A stretch of 42,912 nucleotides of DNA, from NCBI RefSeq assembly GCF_029869545.1, contig NZ_JARWQD010000300.1:1-42912 (forward strand). The letters run 5' to 3'. Every line of letters begins with the position of its first letter. Position 1 is the stretch's first letter. A model generated the notes under the pieces. That model was not told the origin of the DNA, searched no databases, and saw only the letters and a program-made list of their open reading frames with translations. Both the position numbers and the translations under genes were made by a program. This stretch comes from Nocardia wallacei. Lineage in GTDB: Bacteria > Actinomycetota > Actinomycetes > Mycobacteriales > Mycobacteriaceae. Shown in pieces: positions 16,777 to 24,270 of this stretch.

Positions 16777-19301
16777 TGTCGGGTAAGCCCATGCGCAAGG
16801 TCGTCCTGCGCAATCTGGCCGCGCACAAGCTCCGCCTGGCGTTGACGCTGCTGTCGGTGATCCTCGGCACCGCCTTCATCGCGGGGTCTTTCGTGTTCAC
16901 CGACACGCTGCAGCGCACCTTCGACGGCATCTTCGCCGAACAGGCCAAGGGCGTCGACGTGCGGGTGGAGCCGAAAGAGCGCCAGTCCCTGGGCATTCCG
17001 AACGCCGATGTCGACAAGATCGGCGCCGTCGCCGGGGTGCGTGCGGTGGCCCCGGCCGTGCAGGGTCCGGTGGTGCTGCTGAAGGACGGCCATGCCGTGC
17101 AGACCGGCGGCGCGCCCAGCCTGGGCAAATCGTATCTGCCGCCGGACCGGGCGATCGCGGAGCCGGAGAAGTTCGTCGAGGGCGCCGCGCCGAGCCGGGC
17201 GGGGGAGGTCGCCATCAACACCGGCGGCGCGGAGCGGGCGGGCCTGTCCGCCGGTGATCGGGCCAAGATCCTGATCCCGTCGCACGGCACGGTCGACGTC
17301 ACCATCAGCGGCGTGTACGACGTCGCCTCCGACACCGGCGGTTTCATCGCGGTCCTGTTCGAGGACGCGCAGGCGCGGCAGCTGTTCACCGACGGCCAGC
17401 ACGTGGCCTACGTGGATGTCGCCGCCGCGCCGGGGGTTTCGGATCAGGTGCTGCGCGATCGGATCGCGCAGCAGTTGCAGCAGCCGCAGTACAAGGTGAT
17501 GGACGGCAACCAGGTGCGCGAGGATCTGAAGGCGCAGCTGGGCGATGCGCTGAAGTTCGTCAACTACTTCCTGCTGGCGTTCGGTTCGGTGGCGTTGCTG
17601 GTGGGCACGTTCATCATCTACAACACCTTCTCGATGATCGTGGCGCAGCGCCTGCGCGAGCTGGCGCTGCTGCGCGCGGTCGGCGCCAGCCGCAGGCAGG
17701 TCGGCACCTCGGTGGTCGCCGAGGCCGCCGTGATCGGGCTGATCGGCAGCGCGGTGGGTCTCGCGGCCGGTATCGGGCTGGCGTTCGGGCTGTCGGCGCT
17801 GCTCAACGCCTTCGATCTCGGGCTGCCCACCGGCACCATGCAGGTGCTGCCGCGAACCGTGCTCGCGGCGCTCGCCGTCGGCCTTGTCGTGACCGTGGCC
17901 AGTGCGTACGCACCGGCGCGGCGGGCGGCGAAGATCCCGCCGGTGGAGGCCATGCGCGAGGAGTTCGCGTCGGTCGGCGAGTCGCTGCGGCTGCGGACGG
18001 TCATCGGCGCGGTGCTGGCGGTGGCCGGTGTCGTGCTGGCGGTGCTGGGTGCCCGCAATACCGGCGACAGCGCGGCGCTGACCGTCGGAATCGGCGCCGC
18101 CGCACTGATTTTCGCGATGCTGTCCGCGTCGCCCGCGCTGTCGCGGCCGGTGGTGGGCGGGCTGTCGGTGCTGGTGCGGCCGTTCGGCCCCATCGGGCGG
18201 ATGGCTCGCAACAACGCCACCCGCAATCCGCGGCGCACGGCCGCCACGGCGTTCGCGCTGACGCTCGGGCTGATGCTGGTGTCGCTGTTCGGCATGCTGG
18301 GTTCCTCGGCGAAGGCGAGCGTCGGTGAGCTGGTCGACAAGGGCGTGAAGGCCGACTACGTGCTGGCCGGGCCGCAGATGATCGGGGTGCCCCTGGGCGC
18401 CGCGCAGGCGGCGAAGGATGTCGCGGGCGTGCAGGATGTGGTGTCGCTGCGGGGCGTGGCGATGAAGATCGGCGACGATCAGCTGTTCGGTACCTCGCCC
18501 AGCGGCGCGCTGGACCGGGTGCTGAACTACGACATCCGTTCCGGCCCGGGTACGCTCGGCGACAACGACATCCTGATCTCGGAAACCGTAGCGGGAGAAC
18601 GGAACTGGCACGCCGGTGACCGGGTGGAGCTGATCAGCCTGGACAACAAGAAGTTCGGTGTCACGGTATCGGGCGTCTACAAGGACACCCAGCTGCTGGG
18701 GCCGATGGTGGTGTCGCCGGCGCTGTACAACCAGGTGATGCCGGTGGCGTTCCGGACCGATGTGCTCACGCTGGTGACCGCGGCGCCGGGCACCGATATG
18801 GCCGCGCTGCGTGCGGGTCTCGAGAAGGCGACGGCACCGTATGTGGTGGTGCAGGTGCAGGATCGGGAGGAGTTCAAGGGCGCGCAGGGGCAGCAGATCA
18901 ACACCATGCTGGCGATCCTGTACGGGCTGCTGGCGCTGGCGGTGGTGATCGCCATCCTGGGCATCGTCAACACGCTGGCGCTGTCGGTGGTCGAACGCCG
19001 CCGCGAGATCGGCATGCTGCGCGCGGTGGGTATGCAGCGGGCCCAGGTGCGCCGCAGCATCTATCTGGAGTCGATGCTGATCGCGGTGTTCGGCGCGGTG
19101 GTCGGGGTCGTGCTGGGGCTCGGGCTGGGCGTCGGATTCCTGCGCACGCTGCGGGATCTCGGCCTGAGCACCATCACCGTGCCCTGGATTCAGGTGGTGG
19201 CGATGCTGATCGGCTCGGGCGTGGTCGGTGTGCTGGCCGCGCTCTGGCCCGGCGTGCGGGCCGCGCGGACCCCGCCGCTGGCGGCGATCGCGGACGCGTG
19301 A
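16776..19301 (+). CDS. ABC transporter permease with two FtsX domains
   Basis: An 841-residue membrane protein. One helix near the N-terminus (LRLALTLLSVILGTAFIAGSF) is followed by an extracytoplasmic MacB-like domain (about 45-250). Next comes a first FtsX domain of three helices (about 260-400) with the cytoplasmic loop LRELALLRAVGASRRQV. A second copy of the layout follows, with an outer domain about 520-690 and an FtsX domain about 705-835 with the matching loop RRREIGMLRAVGMQRAQV. Such permeases couple ATP hydrolysis to lipid, lipoprotein or peptide movement at the cell envelope. ATG 16776 is chosen because it overlaps the ATPase stop by one base; GTG 16773 is possible. The cargo is unknown. 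Confidence 0.91.
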   Translation: MSGKPMRKVVLRNLAAHKLRLALTLLSVILGTAFIAGSFVFTDTLQRTFDGIFAEQAKGVDVRVEPKERQSLGIPNADVDKIGAVAGVRAVAPAVQGPVVLLKDGHAVQTGGAPSLGKSYLPPDRAIAEPEKFVEGAAPSRAGEVAINTGGAERAGLSAGDRAKILIPSHGTVDVTISGVYDVASDTGGFIAVLFEDAQARQLFTDGQHVAYVDVAAAPGVSDQVLRDRIAQQLQQPQYKVMDGNQVREDLKAQLGDALKFVNYFLLAFGSVALLVGTFIIYNTFSMIVAQRLRELALLRAVGASRRQVGTSVVAEAAVIGLIGSAVGLAAGIGLAFGLSALLNAFDLGLPTGTMQVLPRTVLAALAVGLVVTVASAYAPARRAAKIPPVEAMREEFASVGESLRLRTVIGAVLAVAGVVLAVLGARNTGDSAALTVGIGAAALIFAMLSASPALSRPVVGGLSVLVRPFGPIGRMARNNATRNPRRTAATAFALTLGLMLVSLFGMLGSSAKASVGELVDKGVKADYVLAGPQMIGVPLGAAQAAKDVAGVQDVVSLRGVAMKIGDDQLFGTSPSGALDRVLNYDIRSGPGTLGDNDILISETVAGERNWHAGDRVELISLDNKKFGVTVSGVYKDTQLLGPMVVSPALYNQVMPVAFRTDVLTLVTAAPGTDMAALRAGLEKATAPYVVVQVQDREEFKGAQGQQINTMLAILYGLLALAVVIAILGIVNTLALSVVERRREIGMLRAVGMQRAQVRRSIYLESMLIAVFGAVVGVVLGLGLGVGFLRTLRDLGLSTITVPWIQVVAMLIGSGVVGVLAALWPGVRAARTPPLAAIADA

Positions 19302-19319
19302 CTCGGCTCGCGTGCGGCA

Positions 19320-19345
19320 CCGGCGATGCGGCCTGCCGACGCCGG
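19320..19345. terminator. Possible shared terminator hairpin
   Basis: CCGGCG (19320-19325) and CGCCGG (19340-19345) form a 6-bp stem with a 14-nt loop, between the convergent permease and VWA genes. It has no U-tract and is weak evidence. Confidence 0.25.
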
Positions 19346-19371
19346 AGCTGTTGCGACGCTTCGGTTCTCGG

Positions 19372-20535
19372 CTAACTCTTCCCGGTGTTGGCGTGTGCCC
19401 AGGCCGTGACATCACCGCGGTCGAGGGCGACGGCCAGCAGGTCGGGGAAGCGGTCGGGCGTGCAGGCGAAGGCGGGGACGCCGAGATCCGCCAGGGCGGT
19501 GGCGTTGGTGTGGTCGTAGGCGGGTGCCCCGTCGTCGGACAGGGCCAGCAGGACCACCACCTGGACTCCCGACTCGCGCAGGGCGGCGATGCGCCGCAGC
19601 ATCTCCTCGCGGATGCCGCCCTCGTAGAGGTCGGAGATCAGCACGAACAGGGTGTCCGCCGGGCGGGTGATCAGCTGCGCGCAGTAGGCGATCGCGCGGT
19701 TGATGTCGGTGCCGCCGCCGAGCTGGGTGCCGAACAGCACGTCCACCGGATCGGCCAGCCGGTCGGTGAGATCGACGACGGCGGTGTCGAAGACGACCAG
19801 CGAGGTCCGCAGCGAGCGCATCGACGCCAGCACCGCGCCGAACACCGACGCGTACACCACGCTGGAGGCCATCGAGCCGGACTGGTCGATCGCCAGCACC
19901 ACGTCGCGATGCACGGCCCGGGCCCGGCGGCCGTAGCCGACCAGGCGCTCCGGTACCACGGTGCGGTGCTCGGGCAGGTAGTGGGCGAGGTTGCGGCGAA
20001 TCGTGCGGTCCCAGTCGATATCGCGCAGCCGCGGTCGTGACATCCGCGCCGCCCGATTCAGGGCGCCGGATACCGCGGCGACGGTACGGGCGGCGATGCG
20101 GCGCTCGATCTCGCGCACGACCTTCTCCACCACCGTGCGTGCGGTGGCGCGGGTGGTTTCGGGCATCGCCCGGTTCAGGCTCAGCAGGGTGCCCACCAGA
20201 TGCACATCCGGTTCGACCGCCTCCAGCAGCTCCGGTTCGAGCAGCAGCTGGGTGAGGTCGAGTCGCTGCACGGCGTCGCGCTGCAGCACCTCCACGACGG
20301 TCGACGGGAAATAGGTGCGGATATCGCCCAGCCAGCGCGCCACCTTCGGCGCCGACCCACTCAGCCCGGCCGCCCGCTTCTCCGCCGCCGACTGCTCGTC
20401 CGCGTTGTACAACGCCGACAGCGCCCGATCCATCGCCGCATCCGCCCCGGACCCGAGCCCGCCCAACTCCGGCTCCGCGGCCGCACCGAGCACCAAACGC
20501 CAACGGCGAGACTGTATTTCGTCGCTCGAGGTCAC
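19372..20535 (-). CDS. VWA-domain protein of the MoxR/DUF5682 cluster
   Basis: A 387-residue protein. GTG 20535 is taken as start because GGAGAGG lies about 7 nt before it; a longer frame would overlap the preceding gene. The first ~205 residues are helical and charged with no named domain. A von Willebrand A domain follows, with a complete metal-ion-dependent adhesion site: Asp217-x-Ser219-x-Ser221 in AIDQSGSM, Thr in GGGTDINRA, and Asp in LISDLYEGG. VWA proteins of this kind bind Mg and pair with MoxR AAA+ ATPases as chelatase- or chaperone-like machines, like CobS/CobT or CbbQ/CbbO. No signal peptide is seen, so it is cytoplasmic. It is the last gene of the cluster, 172 bp after DUF5682. 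Confidence 0.85.
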   Translation of the reverse strand: MTSSDEIQSRRWRLVLGAAAEPELGGLGSGADAAMDRALSALYNADEQSAAEKRAAGLSGSAPKVARWLGDIRTYFPSTVVEVLQRDAVQRLDLTQLLLEPELLEAVEPDVHLVGTLLSLNRAMPETTRATARTVVEKVVREIERRIAARTVAAVSGALNRAARMSRPRLRDIDWDRTIRRNLAHYLPEHRTVVPERLVGYGRRARAVHRDVVLAIDQSGSMASSVVYASVFGAVLASMRSLRTSLVVFDTAVVDLTDRLADPVDVLFGTQLGGGTDINRAIAYCAQLITRPADTLFVLISDLYEGGIREEMLRRIAALRESGVQVVVLLALSDDGAPAYDHTNATALADLGVPAFACTPDRFPDLLAVALDRGDVTAWAHANTGKS

Positions 20536-20707
20536 GCTGCCGCCTCTCCGTCGTGCCGTGCCGACGTCGCGTTCGGTACGGCGTCGGGTGCTGCGTTCCG
20601 GACTACGCCGATTTCGGGAGCTGGTGCCGCACAAAGGTTTCGTGAACCGAACGTCCGCGGCGGCCCATCGAGAACGCTGTCTCCGAGGTCCGCGCTGTGA
20701 CTCGTTG

Positions 20708-23170
20708 TCATCCGGTGACCTCCAGGATGTCGGTGACCGCCCGCATGGCGAGTACGCCGCGCCGGGCATCGCGGGTGGTGCTGCCGGGTGGGGCGGCCGT
20801 GACCGGGCCGCCGTCGCGAATGGCTCCCGCGATGGCCTGGCGTTCACCCGATTCGAAGGCGCCGAAGGTGCGGCGGAGCAGGGGGAGGGTGGCGACGAAT
20901 TGGTCGTCGTCGAGGGCGCGCAGCCAGGTGTCGATGAGGCGCAGCAGTTCCCGGTCGTGGACTAGCAGCAGGCCGCGGCCGCCCAGGAAGCCGTCGATCC
21001 AGGCCGCCTTCTCGGCGGGGGCGGGGCCGATCGAGAGTGCGGCGGACAATCTCCGGGCCGCCTCCTCATCATCGAAAATGCCCGCGTCGCAGAGCAATCG
21101 GACCGCACGGCCGACGAGTGCCCCGTGGATGTCGGGGCGGTCGGCGAGGGTGCGCAGCGCGGTCAGCCACTGTTCGGTCGCCCAGGCGTTCTCGCGGATG
21201 GCGAGGGCCAGGTGGGCGCCGTCGATCAGGGTGCGCACCTCGGTCGCGGCGTCGGTGTCCAGTCCCGTCACCGCACCTGGCAGACCCGCGCAGATCCGCA
21301 CCAGCAGGCCGTCGGCGACGTGCGCGAGCGCCGCGACATCGGTGCCACGCACATCGCCGTAGCGCAGCGTGCGGACCAGGCCGGGCAGGGCGGCGAGCAG
21401 ATGGGTGACGTCGTGGTCCAGCGCCGCGGCCGATTCCAGCCGGGCCACCAGACCACCGACGGCGCCGCCGAGATCGGCCAGCAGGGCACGCTCGAGCGCC
21501 GCGCTCAGATCGGCGACGGAGGATCCGGGCGCCGACGCGGTGTCGAGCAGCTTCGCCTCGGCCGCCGTGCGGATCGTGGTACCCCAGCGGGACGCCTCGA
21601 TGACGGCGACCGACAGCTCCGGCTCCCACCGCAGCGTCCACGTCTCGCGGAAGGTGCCGGTATTGCGCACCTCGCCGACAGCCGGTGTGCCCCAGTCGAT
21701 TCCGAGCAGCCGCAGCCGATGCAGCAGATGGGATCGCGCCGTGTCGATATCGCGGCGCAGGTCCAGATCGAGCTGCCGGGCCGCCGCCCGCTGAGGGAGT
21801 CGCAGCGACCGGGCCCGGGCGCGCAGGTCGGCGTCGAGCGGGACCGTGGGCGTGTCCTCGGGGACCGAGCCGAGCGCCTCGCCGATCACCAGTTCGGTGC
21901 TGATCATGCGCAGCATGGTCTCGTCGCCGTCGCACAGCACGGCCCGGGTGGCGTCGGTGACCTCCGAGAGCCCGGGCAGTGGCCGCGCCCGCAGCACCGC
22001 GAGGGTCTCGGCGAGCCGGACGGATTCGATGATGTGCGCGCTCGACACCGGCAGATCGTGGACCCGCAGCGTGGCGGCGACCTTGGTCAGCCAGCGCGCG
22101 ATCGGCTGCTCGGTCTCGGTGAACAGGTGGTGATACCACCCGGGCGAGGTGATTCCGGCGCCGTAGCCGGAGGCTCCCGCCAACCGCGAATGCGTCCACG
22201 GCACCCACGTCAGCGTCGCCTTCACCTTCGACATTCCTTTGAGCAGCCGCGCGTCCGGCGCCGCCGGGCCGAGTTTCCCGTCCAGCGCGGGTGCGTGCCA
22301 GGCCCCGCACACCACCGCCAGCCGGGTAGCGCCGTCCTTCAACGCCTTCCGCATCGCCTGCCGCATATACGCCTCGCGCCGCAGCGTATGCGCATCGACC
22401 GGCTCGCGAATCGAATCACCCTGCCCGCCGGTACCATTGTCGCCGCCTGGGCTCGGGGAAGAGGCGGTTGCTCGAGGGGTGCGAGCACCGTGCGAATGTC
22501 TCACGGCCGCAGGCATTTCCGGTTCGGCGGTTCCGGCGGATTCGCGCAGGGCCGCCATGGCCTCGGTGATCGCGGTGAAGGTGTCCGCGTCGGCGGAGGA
22601 TTCGATGATCGCATCCCACCAGCGCTCGGGGTCGTCGTAACCGGCGGCGGAGGCGAGTTCGGCGAGGGGGTCGGTGCGGTCGCCGGGTTCGGCGTCGAGG
22701 GCCAGCGTGTGGGTGGCGGGCAGGTCGCAGAAGCGCACGGGCACGGCGTGTTCCACCGCGTAGCGCAGCGCCTGCCACTCGGGGGAGAAGACCGCGAAGG
22801 GCCAGAAGGCGGCCCGCGCGGGCGAGTCCGGCACATATGCCAGCAGCGCGACCGGAGGCCGCATCCCTTCGGCCGCGACATGACAGACCAGCGGATCGGC
22901 ATCGGCGGGTCCCTCGATCAGGATCGCATCGGGACGAAAGGCGTCCAGCGCCAACCGCAACGACCGCGCGGACCCGGGCCCGTGATGGCGAATCCCGAAG
23001 ACCCGGGTCTCCGGACCCGAGCCCCGCGCCACCGCGCGCGGCTCGGCCCCGTCCCGAGCGCGACCGGAACACTCGGCCATCGAACCGCTCAGGCGCACAG
23101 GGTGTTCGGCGTCGCGGTCGGTGGAAGTGCGGCGTGCGCTGGCGGTGGCGTCGCCGCGGGTCGTGCTCAT
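20708..23170 (-). CDS. DUF5682 family protein
   Basis: An 820-residue cytoplasmic protein starting at ATG 23170, which overlaps the stop of the AAA+ gene as ATGA. After a ~55-residue disordered head, the N-terminal domain carries GIRHHGPGS (59-67), ILIEGP (83-88), RREAYMRQAM (264-273) and VVCGAWHAPAL (286-296). This pattern of acidic and His motifs recalls the TraB/Tiki/EreA/ChaN hydrolase superfamily; that comparison is my inference. The rest (about 330-820) is largely helical, Leu/Ala/Arg-rich, and reads like an alpha-solenoid. The family is known to co-occur with MoxR ATPases and VWA proteins. The biochemical function is unknown. Confidence 0.82.
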   Translation of the reverse strand: MSTTRGDATASARRTSTDRDAEHPVRLSGSMAECSGRARDGAEPRAVARGSGPETRVFGIRHHGPGSARSLRLALDAFRPDAILIEGPADADPLVCHVAAEGMRPPVALLAYVPDSPARAAFWPFAVFSPEWQALRYAVEHAVPVRFCDLPATHTLALDAEPGDRTDPLAELASAAGYDDPERWWDAIIESSADADTFTAITEAMAALRESAGTAEPEMPAAVRHSHGARTPRATASSPSPGGDNGTGGQGDSIREPVDAHTLRREAYMRQAMRKALKDGATRLAVVCGAWHAPALDGKLGPAAPDARLLKGMSKVKATLTWVPWTHSRLAGASGYGAGITSPGWYHHLFTETEQPIARWLTKVAATLRVHDLPVSSAHIIESVRLAETLAVLRARPLPGLSEVTDATRAVLCDGDETMLRMISTELVIGEALGSVPEDTPTVPLDADLRARARSLRLPQRAAARQLDLDLRRDIDTARSHLLHRLRLLGIDWGTPAVGEVRNTGTFRETWTLRWEPELSVAVIEASRWGTTIRTAAEAKLLDTASAPGSSVADLSAALERALLADLGGAVGGLVARLESAAALDHDVTHLLAALPGLVRTLRYGDVRGTDVAALAHVADGLLVRICAGLPGAVTGLDTDAATEVRTLIDGAHLALAIRENAWATEQWLTALRTLADRPDIHGALVGRAVRLLCDAGIFDDEEAARRLSAALSIGPAPAEKAAWIDGFLGGRGLLLVHDRELLRLIDTWLRALDDDQFVATLPLLRRTFGAFESGERQAIAGAIRDGGPVTAAPPGSTTRDARRGVLAMRAVTDILEVTG

Positions 23171-24270
23171 TCGTGTACCTCGCGACAGGCGCGGTAGAAG
23201 TCGGCCCAGTCGGTCCGTTCGCGCACGACGGCCTCGAGGTACTCGGTCCAGACCACGCCGTCGGCGACGGGATCCTTGACGACGGCGCCGAGTACCGCAC
23301 CGGCCACGTCGGAGGCGCGCAGCACGCCGTCGCCGAAGTGGGCCGACAGCGCCAGGCCGCTGGTGATGACCGAGATGGCCTCGGCGGTCGACAGCGTGCC
23401 CGACGGCGATTTGAGTTTGGTGCGCCCGTCCGCGGTCATGCCCGAGCGCAGCTCCCGGAACACCCGCACCACCCGGCGCACCTCCTCCGCGGCGGCGGGC
23501 ACCGCGGGCAATTCCAGTGCGGCGCCGAGCTGTTCGACCCGGCGGGTGACGATGGCGACCTCCTCGTCCTCGTTCGCCGGCAGCGGCAGCACCACCGTGT
23601 TGAACCGGCGGCGCAGCGCCGAGGACAGCTCGTTCACCCCGCGGTCGCGGTCGTTGGCGGTCGCGATCACGGTGAAGCCCTTGGCCGCCTGCACCTCGAT
23701 GCCGAGCTCGGGCACCGGCAGCGTCTTCTCCGACAGCACCGTGATGAGCGCGTCCTGGACGTCGGACGGGATGCGGGTCAGCTCCTCGACGCGGGCGACG
23801 GCGCCCCGGCGCATGGCCGTCATGATCGGCGAGGGCACCAGCGCACCCTCGCTCGGCCCCTCCGCCAGCAGGCGGGCGTAGTTCCAGCCGTAGCGGACCG
23901 CCTCCTCCGCCGTGCCGGACGTGCCCTGGATCAGCAGCGTGGACGTCCCGCAGACGGCGGCCGAAAGATGTTCCGACACCCAGGTTTTCGCGGTACCGGG
24001 CACCCCGAGCAGCAGCAGGGCGCGATCGGTGGCCAGGGTGGCCACCGCCACCTCCATGAGCCGGCGCGGCCCGACGTACTTCGGGCTGATGACGGTGCCG
24101 TCGTCGAGGGTGCCGCCGAGCAGGTAGGTCACCACCGCCCAGGGCGACAGCCGCCACGACGGCGGACGCGGACGGTCGTCGATCGCGGCCAGGGCGCGCA
24201 GTTCCTCGGCGAATGCCTGCTCGGCGTGCGGGCGCAGCAGATCGTCGGGTGCCGGCTGGGTCGTGGTCAC
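23167..24270 (-). CDS. MoxR-like AAA+ ATPase
   Basis: A 367-residue ATPase starting at GTG 24270 (overlapping the upstream stop as GTGA) and ending in an ATGA overlap with DUF5682. Walker A is GVPGTAKT (89-96). The Walker B region reads ARVEEL (159-164), where the usual Asp-Glu is Glu-Glu. Sensor 1 is IATAND (202-207) and the Arg-finger segment is ALRRRF (218-223). The insert KTLPVPELGIEVQA is typical of MoxR/CbbQ members. These ATPases form hexamers that remodel a protein partner together with a VWA subunit. The co-translated neighbours are the likely partners. Confidence 0.9.
   Translation of the reverse strand: MTTTQPAPDDLLRPHAEQAFAEELRALAAIDDRPRPPSWRLSPWAVVTYLLGGTLDDGTVISPKYVGPRRLMEVAVATLATDRALLLLGVPGTAKTWVSEHLSAAVCGTSTLLIQGTSGTAEEAVRYGWNYARLLAEGPSEGALVPSPIMTAMRRGAVARVEELTRIPSDVQDALITVLSEKTLPVPELGIEVQAAKGFTVIATANDRDRGVNELSSALRRRFNTVVLPLPANEDEEVAIVTRRVEQLGAALELPAVPAAAEEVRRVVRVFRELRSGMTADGRTKLKSPSGTLSTAEAISVITSGLALSAHFGDGVLRASDVAGAVLGAVVKDPVADGVVWTEYLEAVVRERTDWADFYRACREVHE

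Noticed and set aside
21125..23197. 690-codon plus-strand frame opposite DUF5682
   Set aside because: There is no ribosome site or domain, and its composition is that of an antisense reading of a GC-rich gene.
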